Virus record (IMG/VR): IMGVR_UViG_3300032284_002538
Span: 1-25,107 of that record
Length of the DNA stretch: 25,107 bases
Reading direction: 5' to 3' (one strand)
Origin: a virus
The notes beneath the pieces were generated by a model. The model was not told the origin of the DNA. It saw only the letters and a list, made by a program, of their open reading frames with translations, and searched no databases. How positions within the stretch are numbered: the first letter of the stretch is position 1; every line of letters begins with the position of its first letter. Positions 7,967 through 14,068 of the stretch are shown here, piece after piece. The position numbers and the translations under genes were made by a program.

Positions 7967-8910
7967 TACCAGATAAAGTTTTTCTTATAGTATTTGACTA
8001 TTTGTTTAAGTTCTTTATCAAATACTGCTGTTGGGTTCCATCCTAAATCTTGTAACTTAGAATCGTTAACACTATATCGAACATCTTGTCCTTGACGCTT
8101 TACATTTAGATCTAACCACTCAGAACCTTTCAATCCCATTAGTTTAAGAATTTTATTAGCAACTACTAAATTTTGTTCTTCATGGTTACCGCTAATGTTG
8201 TATATCTCGTTTTGAACACCGTGATTGATAATTGTAATTACTGCACGAGCCGTATCACTGGCGTGTAACCATGTACGTCTTGGAGTTCCTGCATCGTGCA
8301 AAGGAGCAGGCTTTCCTAGGCTCAAATACTTAATTGTATGAGGAATAAATTTTTCTGTGTATTGTCCGATACCGTAATTGTTAGTAGGACGGACAATAAC
8401 GTAAGGAATATCAAATGTACGACTAAAAGCCGTAACTAGCATATCTGCGGCCGCTTTAGTAGCAGAATATGGATTACTAGGCTTTAGCATATCTGTTTCT
8501 TTGTGGGCTCCGTTAACAATATCACCATACACTTCATCTGTGCTAAAATGCAGGAACACAGGCATTTTAAACTTATGATGTTGTTTGATCATCTTAAGTA
8601 AGTGATGTACTCCATCTATGTTACTGTGAACAAACACATCACTTGAAGCAATACTGTTATCTACATGAGTTTCTGTGGCTGTATTAATAACATAGTTACA
8701 TTCATAAAGAAAATCTATGTCGTTGATGTCTTTGTGTTCAAATACAAATTTATTGTATTTTTTTAAATCTTTTAATAGATTCCAATTAGCCGCATAGGTC
8801 CCTTTGTCAATACCACGAACATACCAACCTTGTTCCAAACAGGCTTTGGTGACATGATATCCAATAAATCCTAAGCATCCTGTTACATATACAACTTTTG
8901 TATTAATCAT
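7966..8910 (-). CDS. NDP-sugar 4,6-dehydratase (RmlB-like SDR)
   Basis: 314 aa extended short-chain dehydrogenase/reductase. The NAD site is GCLGFIG (11-17). The dehydratase triad STDEVYG (T124, D125, E126) and YSATK (Y148, K152) are present, which separates 4,6-dehydratases from plain epimerases. RRTWLHASD near residue 210 matches the RmlB substrate loop. It should convert an NDP-hexose to the 4-keto-6-deoxy sugar. It overlaps the transketolase subunit upstream by 4 nt (ATGA) and the kinase by 1 nt. The exact nucleotide (dTDP, CDP, GDP) cannot be read. Confidence 0.88.
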   Translation of the reverse strand: MINTKVVYVTGCLGFIGYHVTKACLEQGWYVRGIDKGTYAANWNLLKDLKKYNKFVFEHKDINDIDFLYECNYVINTATETHVDNSIASSDVFVHSNIDGVHHLLKMIKQHHKFKMPVFLHFSTDEVYGDIVNGAHKETDMLKPSNPYSATKAAADMLVTAFSRTFDIPYVIVRPTNNYGIGQYTEKFIPHTIKYLSLGKPAPLHDAGTPRRTWLHASDTARAVITIINHGVQNEIYNISGNHEEQNLVVANKILKLMGLKGSEWLDLNVKRQGQDVRYSVNDSKLQDLGWNPTAVFDKELKQIVKYYKKNFIW

Positions 8911-9389
8911 ATTTTTCTCATTAAATTTAAGTAAGCTGGATTAGCAGTCCTAATCCAGTCTAAGAAATCTTCTTCTAATTCTTCTAGTGTTTCTGGTCGG
9001 TAGTTAATGATTCCAGGCAGAGTCTTTAGGACTGCTCTATCATCATGCGCCCAGTGTGTAATACCATCATGACTGTAATCTTTGTCTCGACCGCTACCTA
9101 ATAATTTGACAGGTATACGTTCATAGGCAACATAGTTACGCAGGAACTCAAATGGACGATACAACAAGAATGAACTCATGCTGTAACAAACAGGTTTAAG
9201 TCCTTCTTCTGCCATTCCAATTGCTACACCGATCATAAGTTGTTCGGCCGCACCTACATTGTAAAAACGATCTGGATAGGTATTACGAATATCATCTAAA
9301 ATACCAAAACCTAAATCAGCAGTAACAACACGAATTCGATCATCAACTGACATTTCTTCTAACAATAATTGAGCACATTCTTTTCTCAT
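8907..9389 (-). CDS. Transketolase-like, C-terminal (pyrimidine-binding) subunit
   Basis: 160 aa after choosing the start at 9389, where ATG overlaps the preceding TGA by 4 nt; an upstream in-frame ATG at 9461 lies inside the partner gene and is unlikely. NVGAAEQ contains the catalytic Glu (E49) that activates the thiamine diphosphate pyrimidine ring. KPVCYSMSSFLLYRPFEFLRN follows as in the family. The C-terminal domain of full transketolases is missing, making the protein shorter than usual split subunits. It should form a heteromer with the product of 9386-10000 and move a two-carbon unit between sugars. Confidence 0.85.
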   Translation of the reverse strand: MRKECAQLLLEEMSVDDRIRVVTADLGFGILDDIRNTYPDRFYNVGAAEQLMIGVAIGMAEEGLKPVCYSMSSFLLYRPFEFLRNYVAYERIPVKLLGSGRDKDYSHDGITHWAHDDRAVLKTLPGIINYRPETLEELEEDFLDWIRTANPAYLNLMRKI

Positions 9390-10000
9390 TTGATCAACTC
9401 CGCATAGTCTTCTGGTTTTAGTACATAATAGTGTGTGAGCAGGTCCTTGGCAAAACTCCATTTCAGTGGGTCGCTAATTCTAATGTTGATTCTAGGAAGG
9501 AATGCTCGTAGTCGATTTGATAGTTTTCCTACATCAACTGGATCATATGCACTCAATCCATTTATATTGACATAGACTTCCAAATTGTCTACAGGATGGT
9601 CATCAATGAAACGTAGACTTTCCCAAATACTTCCTTCTGCGGCTTCACCATCACTGATCATGCAGTAGACTTTCTTATCGGGAGTAGCTAATGCATGTCC
9701 AACAGCAATAGGAAGTCCACTTCCTAGACTGCCTGTTGAGCAATAAACATGATTATGGACATCCTTCATAGGGTGAATACCATATTCATGTAACATCCAC
9801 ACAGGATCAGTTCCGTAGTATTTTTCTAGAACAACGTACAGAGCCAGGCCTGCATGTCCATTACTAAGAATAAACACTTCATCGTCTTTACGTCGAGCGT
9901 ATATTTCTTCAATTATTGGTAGCGCACTTAATGTACTACTTAGGTGGCTTAATTTTTCTTGATACGTAATATCAATAATTCTTTTTTCAAGTGGGTTCAT
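9386..10000 (-). CDS. Transketolase-like, N-terminal (TPP pyrophosphate-binding) subunit
   Basis: 204 aa. SDGEAAEGSIWE (D117-G118-E119) is the thiamine diphosphate/metal motif and TGSLGSGLPIAVG (89-101) the upstream glycine-rich loop. H19 and H49 (SNGHAG) match substrate-site histidines of transketolases. It overlaps the epimerase upstream by 14 nt and its partner subunit downstream by 4 nt. A split transketolase inside a surface-sugar operon suggests synthesis of a branched or chain-extended sugar rather than pentose-phosphate turnover (inference). Confidence 0.87.
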   Translation of the reverse strand: MNPLEKRIIDITYQEKLSHLSSTLSALPIIEEIYARRKDDEVFILSNGHAGLALYVVLEKYYGTDPVWMLHEYGIHPMKDVHNHVYCSTGSLGSGLPIAVGHALATPDKKVYCMISDGEAAEGSIWESLRFIDDHPVDNLEVYVNINGLSAYDPVDVGKLSNRLRAFLPRINIRISDPLKWSFAKDLLTHYYVLKPEDYAELIK

Positions 10001-10814
10001 AATTTGCCGTAGTTAAAAATTCTTTGATTCCGTTCTCTAAATCGTATTCTACTTCGAAACCATATTGTTCTTTAGCATAAGTAGTATCACATACCCATAC
10101 TTCGCTTTCGTAGGCTTTAGTCAATCCTGGAACAATTTCAACTGGTGCTTTTTTACCTGTTGCTTGTTCAAACATTGCGTGAACTGCCCAATTGGTCCAG
10201 CTAGTGCCGGATCCAAAGTTTACAATATCACCTAACGGTTTATCGTTACGTTGCACTAATATATCTATGCCACGTACAAAGTCATCTATATATATAAAGT
10301 CATGAACACCATGAAATAATTTCATCGATTCATTTAAGTTAAAAGCTCTCCATAGCCTAGGAAATAGTCTATGTGATTTTTCATACCTACCATAAACACT
10401 ATATGGTCTTGCTATAGAAATGTCAAGTTTGTAAGTTCTTGCATATCCTTGACACAGTAGTGTACTTGCACCTTTAGTTGCTTGGTACATATCAACAGGA
10501 TTAATGCGATCTTTTTCTGCACTAGCTCTAGGCATAGGACCATATTCTGCACTAGACCCGATCTGTACCATTTTACAATTAGAGAAATTTTTAACATACT
10601 CTAAACATTCTTGTGTCCAGAGCACATTAGGTTTCCACATGTCTTCTGCTTTATAAATTTCTGCCGCACAGTTAATAATAACATCTGGTCTAAAATAATC
10701 TAACTTAGCGCCTACATTCATGTAGCGTTTATGTTCAAATATTTCATGGTCCTTGTAAAATTCAACTAGATTGCGGCCTACAAATCCAGTTGAGCCTGTA
10801 ATAAAAATTTTCAT
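9987..10814 (-). CDS. NAD-dependent sugar epimerase/dehydratase (extended SDR)
   Basis: 275 aa. GSTGFVG (7-13) is the NAD(P) site, IGSSAEYG (~85-92) supplies the catalytic Ser and YQATK (Y110, K114) the catalytic pair; IARPYSVYG and FIYIDDFVRG follow. No T-D-E triad is seen, so it is more likely an epimerase or 4-reductase (GDP-fucose-synthase/RmlD-like action) than a 4,6-dehydratase. Second gene of the operon, start overlapping the previous stop by 4 nt. Confidence 0.85.
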   Translation of the reverse strand: MKIFITGSTGFVGRNLVEFYKDHEIFEHKRYMNVGAKLDYFRPDVIINCAAEIYKAEDMWKPNVLWTQECLEYVKNFSNCKMVQIGSSAEYGPMPRASAEKDRINPVDMYQATKGASTLLCQGYARTYKLDISIARPYSVYGRYEKSHRLFPRLWRAFNLNESMKLFHGVHDFIYIDDFVRGIDILVQRNDKPLGDIVNFGSGTSWTNWAVHAMFEQATGKKAPVEIVPGLTKAYESEVWVCDTTYAKEQYGFEVEYDLENGIKEFLTTANYEPT

Positions 10815-11449
10815 TTTACGATAAATTGTTGCATGTGATTGGCTAGTTTAATACGATTATCTTGATCAACAGCAGGCCAATGAATAATAAAATCTCCCTG
10901 TTGCCAATTGCCGTCTTGCCATAGACAGTCTCTGTGATCTGTATAATGATAGATCTTATAGTCAAAACTATTAAAATAACGCTGATTAACAATTTTAACC
11001 ACGTTTGGATATTGTTTACATGTGTCTTGTATAACGGCCTGCTCGGCTTGCCAGTTATCGAGATAGTTAGGTTTGCTATCTAAAATCATCTGTAAGTATC
11101 CACGGCCTTCCTCAGAATTTCGTACTAAAAATACACCTGCGTTGATATCGTTAACATCAACAGCTACAATAAAATGATAGTCGTTGTTAACAAGATCTTC
11201 AATTTTTGTGGTGAAATTAGTAATCATTGTATCTGCTTCAGCAAACAATAACCACTCGTATTCTGGATGTTCTTTAAAAGCATTGAGTACTACAGGAATC
11301 TTTTCAAACCCGACCATCTTGTCAAATTTGATATCTGTTTTGCAGTGAAAGCCATAACCATGACGTTCACAATAATCTTTTTTATTTTTATCTGTTATAT
11401 CACCCAATCTTTGATAGCTGGGGTCATGCATGGTAGCTACGGCGTACAT
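10811..11449 (-). CDS. GT34-like galactosyl/mannosyl transferase (GMA12/MNN10 type)
   Basis: 212 aa. I set the start at 11449 (MYAVATMHDPSYQ), not at the upstream in-frame ATG at 11521, because AAAAGGA sits just before it and an AGTAAATA late box (11470-11477) gives a 15-nt leader. WLLFAEADTMITN (EAD at 71-73) is the metal/nucleotide site. NAGVFLVRN, a QAVIQ segment and GDFIIHWPA near the end match the GT34 plan. It probably adds a hexose to a surface glycan or to a product of the operon it heads. The longer form would add 24 hydrophilic residues. Confidence 0.8.
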   Translation of the reverse strand: MYAVATMHDPSYQRLGDITDKNKKDYCERHGYGFHCKTDIKFDKMVGFEKIPVVLNAFKEHPEYEWLLFAEADTMITNFTTKIEDLVNNDYHFIVAVDVNDINAGVFLVRNSEEGRGYLQMILDSKPNYLDNWQAEQAVIQDTCKQYPNVVKIVNQRYFNSFDYKIYHYTDHRDCLWQDGNWQQGDFIIHWPAVDQDNRIKLANHMQQFIVK

Positions 11450-11469
11450 AGGATCCTTTTTGTTATTTT

Positions 11470-11477
11470 TATTTACT
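11470..11477 (-). promoter_or_regulatory. T4-type late promoter box (AGTAAATA) of the sugar operon
   Basis: Minus-strand AGTAAATA; predicted start near 11464, then a 15-nt leader with AAAAGGA and the ATG at 11449. The position inside the longer reading frame supports the shorter start. Confidence 0.5.
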
Positions 11478-11507
11478 ACGTAGTTAATTCCAGGTCTAGT
11501 ATCTTGG

Positions 11508-11537
11508 TTGACCTTACTCATTAAATACTCTTATAAT
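11508..11537 (+). promoter_or_regulatory. Sigma70-type promoter of the methyltransferase gene
   Basis: TTGACC (11508-11513), 18-bp spacer, TATAAT (11532-11537). A late-type ATTAAATA (11520-11527) overlaps it and could give a second start near 11533. Confidence 0.55.
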
Positions 11538-11564
11538 TATAACACTAACATTTAGGAAAAACAA
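11536..11564 (-). promoter_or_regulatory. Divergent sigma70-like promoter of the sugar operon
   Basis: On the minus strand TTGTTT (11559-11564), 17-bp spacer, TATAAT (11536-11541), back to back with the plus-strand promoter so that the two -10 elements overlap. The start near 11529 could express the operon early. Confidence 0.4.
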
Positions 11565-11567
11565 CAC

Positions 11568-12167
11568 ATGGAACATTTTTATCAAAACGTCCCCGGCTAT
11601 TTTAGCTACGATTACCTTTACAAAGAAATGGTTGAACTTGCGGAAGACGGAGACCTTTTTGTAGAAATTGGATCATTCAAAGGACAGTCATCGTCTTTTA
11701 TGGGAGTTGAAATTATTAACTCTGGTAAGAAGATTAAGTTTGATGCTGTTGACACATGGCAGGGCAGTAAAGAACATCAAGCAGGAGGAGATTGTGAAGA
11801 TCCAAATGTTGTTGCAGGAACCTTATTTGAAGAATTTACTAAGAACACCGAACCGGTAAAGTCTGTAATAAATCCTGTTAGAATGCCTAGTACCGAAGCG
11901 GCTTCTCTATATGAAGATAAGAGCATCAGTTTCATTATGATCGATGGTGATCACACCTATGACGGTGTTGTAGCAGATGTATTGAGCTTCTACCCTAAGA
12001 TGAAACCAGGTGGCTTCATGACGGGTGATGATGCATGGGCTCCAGATGTTTGGAAAGCAGTCAATGATGCAATCCGTAGCATTGATCCAAATTTGACTGT
12101 ACAATTAATAAATGGGATTCATTTTTATATTGAAATTCCAGAAGAGGTTGACAACGAGACTAAATAA
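11568..12167 (+). CDS. Class I SAM-dependent methyltransferase (Methyltransf_24-like)
   Basis: 199 aa. LFVEIGSFKGQSSSF (residues 30-44) is the AdoMet-binding motif I with the E-x-G core, KFDAVDTWQGS holds the acidic residue of motif II, and SFIMIDGDHTYDGVVADV is the metal/catalytic region typical of Methyltransf_24/cephalosporin-hydroxylase-like enzymes, followed by KPGGFMTGDD. Likely an O- or N-methyltransferase acting on a sugar made by the neighbouring divergent operon (inference from position). AGGAAAAA lies before the ATG. Oddity: the last codons (EEVDNETK, stop) contain a complete consensus promoter for the downstream array. Confidence 0.82.
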   Translation: MEHFYQNVPGYFSYDYLYKEMVELAEDGDLFVEIGSFKGQSSSFMGVEIINSGKKIKFDAVDTWQGSKEHQAGGDCEDPNVVAGTLFEEFTKNTEPVKSVINPVRMPSTEAASLYEDKSISFIMIDGDHTYDGVVADVLSFYPKMKPGGFMTGDDAWAPDVWKAVNDAIRSIDPNLTVQLINGIHFYIEIPEEVDNETK

Positions 12168-12176
12168 ATGTACAAT
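12148..12176 (+). promoter_or_regulatory. Consensus sigma70 promoter P1, inside the 3' end of a gene
   Basis: TTGACA (12148-12153), 17-bp spacer, TACAAT (12171-12176). The -35 is within the methyltransferase C-terminal codons. The spacer contains TAAATA (12161-12166), a late-box core. Confidence 0.8.
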
Positions 12177-12248
12177 TAAGACATGCGTTAGAAATTCCTA
12201 GTAAAAATAAGATGTTGTGAAAAAACAACAACTTTGAACAACCAGGGG

Positions 12249-12277
12249 TTGACAACGAGACTAAATAAATGTACAAT
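12249..12277 (+). promoter_or_regulatory. Consensus sigma70 promoter P2 of the tRNA array
   Basis: TTGACA (12249-12254), 17-bp spacer, TACAAT (12272-12277). The start near 12284 is immediately within a 7-bp hairpin (12282-12288 with 12299-12305). Confidence 0.82.
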
Positions 12278-12334
12278 AGACACATAGGTTATAAAAAGCC
12301 TATGTAAATTTAAAAGAGAGAACTGGAAACAGAA

Positions 12335-12478
12335 ATGAAAAGCGTAACGAATTTTAGACAACATTGTTTCATAGCCAAACAGGCAGGCTTTATGCCCACC
12401 TATTGGTCTGCGACAAATAGTCTATCAAACGATCGCTTACCAGAGATTATCTCAGGGTCCTTGGAGGACAGCGTGTAA
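12335..12478 (+). CDS. Small protein of 47 aa, unknown function
   Basis: The frame from ATG 12335 to TAA 12478 (MKSVTNFRQH...LEDSV) lies between promoter P2 and an intrinsic terminator, with GGAAA about 7 nt before the ATG. It is the only sizeable frame in that short transcription unit. The product is soluble-looking, with basic residues and single Cys and Trp residues in the first half and an acidic end. No family recognised. Promoter, leader hairpin, reading frame and terminator together support a real gene, though a regulatory RNA in the same place cannot be excluded. Confidence 0.6.
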   Translation: MKSVTNFRQHCFIAKQAGFMPTYWSATNSLSNDRLPEIISGSLEDSV

Positions 12479-12507
12479 AGTAAAAAGTACACACAAACTT
12501 CAAAAGG

Positions 12508-12545
12508 ACCCTAGGATTAAAAACCCTGGGGTTTTTTGTTTTTAG
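12508..12545 (+). terminator. Rho-independent terminator or attenuator ahead of the tRNA array
   Basis: 8-bp stem with one G-U (12508-12515 with 12525-12532), 9-nt A-rich loop, then a run of T. It would stop most transcripts from P1/P2 before the tRNAs, so the array needs read-through or the internal promoters. Confidence 0.8.
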
Positions 12546-12779
12546 ACTTTCAAAGTGTGAATATGTGGAAACGAGGTCCACGTCCTGCACTTAAAACATG
12601 GGACAAACGGGCGGCCTACGGGATGGAGTTCCTTTTGTGGAATGAAAAATCGTAGCGTATTAAAGCATTCTCAGGCCGTAAGGCAAGTGGGTTCATCCAT
12701 GAAGAGTGCTTTAATACACACATTCTCCACTCCTTTGACGAGTAAACAGCGTAGCTGGAGAGTGTGTTTACAAATTAAT
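12546..12779 (+). ncRNA. Structured non-coding stretch upstream of the Tyr-like tRNA
   Basis: No convincing gene. The main structure is two adjacent helices that abut without a gap: 12657-12667 with 12707-12717 (11 bp, perfect), enclosing a GCC-GTAA-GGC tetraloop hairpin and a TTCA/TGAA hairpin, and 12718-12729 with 12756-12767 (12 pairs, one G-U). Smaller hairpins (GTGGA/TCCAC near 12565; CTACG/CGTAG around 12617-12655) precede them. The three-way-junction shape suggests a folded RNA of unknown role. Confidence 0.5.
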
Positions 12780-12868
12780 GGAGTGTGTTCCCTGTTGCCG
12801 GCTGTAACCCGGTAGGCGTTGTTAAGCAGGGTGGCCGCCAAGTAGTTCGATTCTATCACACTCCACCA
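12780..12868 (+). tRNA. tRNA-Tyr(GUA)-like, D-arm missing
   Basis: Acceptor 12780-12786 pairs with 12858-12864 (7/7), A73 and CCA encoded. T-arm with TTCGATT loop (one A-C in the stem). Anticodon arm GCCGG/CCGGT with loop CTGTAAC, anticodon GTA. Only 10 nt separate acceptor and anticodon arm, so the D-arm is absent. A 27-nt variable region holds CAGGG, which can pair with CCCTG (12790-12794). Confidence 0.6.
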
Positions 12869-12873
12869 AGTTT

Positions 12874-12947
12874 GCCCTGTTAGTTTAATGGTAGAGCACC
12901 GGTTTTGTAATCCGGGAATGGCAGTTCGATTCTGTCACGGGGCACCA
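12874..12947 (+). tRNA. tRNA-Thr(UGU)
   Basis: Complete cloverleaf with acceptor GCCCTGT/ACGGGGC, anticodon loop TTTGTAA, T-loop with TTCGATT context and encoded CCA. Confidence 0.93.
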
Positions 12948-12952
12948 TTTTT

Positions 12953-13008
12953 AGGATGCTTCCAGCAAATAAAAAACTTTTATGGAAAAAAAGCAAAAAC
13001 AGCATCCT
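12953..13008 (+). repeat. Inter-tRNA hairpin element, copy 1
   Basis: AGGATGCT (12953-12960) pairs perfectly with AGCATCCT (13001-13008) and encloses a TTCCA/TGGAA hairpin and A-rich segments. It shares its flanks (TTTTAGGATGC, CAGCAAA, AAAAAAAGC, ATCCTG) with the element at 13175-13236. No CCA. Confidence 0.7.
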
Positions 13009-13013
13009 GCTTT

Positions 13014-13087
13014 ACCCGGATAGTTAAATGGTATAACAATCGGCTGATAACCGGTCATCACAAGTTCGATTCTTGTTCTGGGTACCA
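13014..13087 (+). tRNA. tRNA-Ile(GAU)
   Basis: Acceptor ACCCGGA/TCTGGGT, anticodon loop CTGATAA, T-arm ACAAG-TTCGATT-CTTGT, A73 and CCA encoded. Confidence 0.93.
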
Positions 13088-13091
13088 AATT

Positions 13092-13168
13092 ATATGGCGT
13101 TGGACTTCTGGGTAGGTCCTCGGCCCTTCAAGCCGAAGAGACGGGTTCGATTCCCGTACGCCATACCA
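13092..13168 (+). tRNA. tRNA-Glu(UUC), first copy, with C33
   Basis: Acceptor ATGGCGT/ACGCCAT, D-stem GACT/GGTC, anticodon arm TCGGC/GCCGA, T-arm ACGGG/CCCGT, CCA encoded. The anticodon loop is CCTTCAA: C instead of the near-universal U at position 33, which may weaken decoding. The second Glu gene at 17136 has U33. Confidence 0.88.
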
Positions 13169-13174
13169 AGTTTT

Positions 13175-13236
13175 AGGATGCGTTCAGCAAACTTTATACA
13201 TTTGACTTTTAATCAAAACCGTAAAAAAAGCATCCT
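13175..13236 (+). repeat. Inter-tRNA element, copy 2: T-arm-less Lys(UUU)-like hairpin
   Basis: AGGATGC (13175-13181) pairs 7/7 with GCATCCT (13230-13236), like an acceptor. Inside is a perfect anticodon-like arm, TTTGA-CTTTTAA-TCAAA (13201-13217), reading Lys UUU. Where a T-arm belongs there are only 12 A-rich bases, and no CCA follows. Homologous at both ends to copy 1. Confidence 0.65.
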
Positions 13237-13248
13237 GTTTTATTCTGT

Positions 13249-13322
13249 TCCCTGATGGTGTAGTGGTAACACAACTGACTTTGACTCAGTCGTCCTAGGT
13301 TCGAATCCTGGTCGGGGTGCCA
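13249..13322 (+). tRNA. tRNA-Gln(UUG)
   Basis: Anticodon arm ACTGA-CTTTGAC-TCAGT, T-arm CTAGG-TTCGAAT-CCTGG, G73 and CCA encoded. The first acceptor pair is an unpaired U1-U72, in line with the weak 1-72 pair of bacterial Gln tRNA. Confidence 0.92.
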
Positions 13323-13329
13323 ACAATTT

Positions 13330-13405
13330 GCCGCTTTAGCTGATGTGGTCATAGCACCGGTTTGAAGCACCGAGGAACTAGGTTCGATCCCTAGGGGCGG
13401 CACCA
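13330..13405 (+). tRNA. tRNA-Phe(GAA)
   Basis: Acceptor GCCGCTT/GGGCGGC, D-stem GCTG/TAGC, anticodon loop TTGAAGC, T-arm CTAGG-TTCGATC-CCTAG, A73 and CCA encoded. Pair 27-43 is a C-A mismatch. Confidence 0.9.
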
Positions 13406-13413
13406 ATTTTTAT

Positions 13414-13421
13414 TTTAAATA
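13414..13421 (+). promoter_or_regulatory. Late-type box TTTAAATA, 5 nt before ATG
   Basis: TTTAAATA, then 5 nt, then the ATG at 13427. No Shine-Dalgarno sequence. T4 geometry puts the transcript start on the A of the ATG. Confidence 0.55.
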
Positions 13422-13426
13422 GTTAC

Positions 13427-13969
13427 ATGATAAACTTCAGGACTATTGAACTAGAAAATTTAGATGTAATAGTTGCCAAGTGTTTGGCAATTATACAACC
13501 GCATATAGTTAACTTTACAAATTTGTATTATCTAGATTCGTTTAACCAAAGTAATGGTAGAACAGATAGATTTAGACAAGTGCCAGAGTTAATGGATGCA
13601 ATGACAAAATTAGGATGGGACCAATGTTGGTGGACATCTGCGTTAGTTGTTAGTTATGATGATTTGCCAATACATTACGATCATGGTGATTTTAAGTATT
13701 CGCTTAACATTCCTATACTAAACACCAAGGGCACCAGCACAGTATTTTACAAAGCCAATGCCCCTGCAACATTAAAGAATCCATTCGAAGGACAATACTA
13801 TTACGAGTATGATCCAAAAGATGTAGAAGAAATTGAGCGGGTTGAAATAATTCAGCCAACTCTAATCAAAGTCCATACACCGCATACAGTATTGTTAGGT
13901 GCTGGACTTAAACCGAGAGTAGTATTAGCACTACGTCTACATGACGATGTGCCTAATACATTAATTTAA
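13427..13969 (+). CDS. 2-oxoglutarate/Fe(II)-type oxygenase (double-stranded beta-helix)
   Basis: 180 aa. PIHYDHGDF provides H83-x-D85, the metal-binding pair. After a strand-rich core (YSLNIPIL, STVFYK) the distal His (HTPHTVLLG, H153) and Arg (R164 in PRVVLALRL) for 2-oxoglutarate follow at family spacing, so all four key residues are there. Such enzymes hydroxylate a protein, nucleic acid or small molecule; the substrate cannot be read. Length suits a minimal core without extra domains. It lies between tRNA-Phe and a short leader-like frame; the spacing to the late-type box suggests leaderless late expression. Confidence 0.8.
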   Translation: MINFRTIELENLDVIVAKCLAIIQPHIVNFTNLYYLDSFNQSNGRTDRFRQVPELMDAMTKLGWDQCWWTSALVVSYDDLPIHYDHGDFKYSLNIPILNTKGTSTVFYKANAPATLKNPFEGQYYYEYDPKDVEEIERVEIIQPTLIKVHTPHTVLLGAGLKPRVVLALRLHDDVPNTLI

Positions 13970-13983
13970 AAAGAGGTAACGAC

Positions 13984-14007
13984 ATGAAACGTTTAGGTAA
14001 ACGATAG
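13984..14007 (+). CDS. Possible 7-aa leader peptide MKRLGKR
   Basis: An AGAGG Shine-Dalgarno sequence 7 nt before ATG is followed by seven codons rich in Lys and Arg and a TAG stop. The stop opens a long hairpin (14007-14043), and the next two genes are Lys tRNAs. The layout resembles an attenuation leader. Nothing but position, ribosome site and codon content supports it; it could be a chance frame. Confidence 0.35.
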   Translation: MKRLGKR

Positions 14008-14043
14008 TGTCGACTCGGATCCCGTATTGGTCCCAGTCGGCAC
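14007..14043 (+). promoter_or_regulatory. Long hairpin between leader peptide and Lys tRNAs
   Basis: 9 bp (14007-14015 with 14035-14043, one G-U), a C-C mismatch, then 5 bp (14017-14021 with 14029-14033) and a 7-nt loop. No T-run follows, so it is not a standard terminator. Confidence 0.6.
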
Positions 14044-14068
14044 ATTAAATCAATTTAATTACGACTAA

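Larger units (their letters stand above)
12146..12277 (+). repeat. Direct repeat of 31 bp carrying a promoter (two copies, 101 bp apart)
   Basis: 12146-12176 and 12247-12277 are identical. Each contains TTGACA, 17 bp, TACAAT. The first copy doubles as the end of a coding region, so the second is probably its duplicate. A small hairpin (12213-12218 with 12225-12230) lies between them. Confidence 0.95.

Noticed and set aside
11450-11521. N-terminal extension of the GT34-like protein
   Set aside because: The shorter start has a clear Shine-Dalgarno sequence and a late box inside the extension; the upstream ATG has neither, although a sigma70-like promoter could in principle serve it.
12563-12655. 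30-codon frame MWKRGPRPA...NEKS between terminator and tRNAs
   Set aside because: No ribosome site, lies behind a strong terminator, and its bases take part in hairpins; a chance frame is more likely.
13223-13230. A-AAA-AAG type slippery sequence as a programmed frameshift site
   Set aside because: It lies between tRNAs outside any coding region.
12953-13236. CRISPR-like repeats or a known riboswitch at the AGGATGC elements
   Set aside because: Only two copies, separated by two tRNA genes and with different inner sequence; no match to a riboswitch core that I can recognise.
13209-13406. Minus-strand frames antisense to tRNAs (also 14045-14236, 15338-15613, 16878-17060, 18856-19083, 19763-20044), with stretches like GIEPS or GGFEPPT
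   Set aside because: These are the well-known spurious translations of tRNA T-arms; each lies over one or more clear tRNA genes and has no ribosome site.
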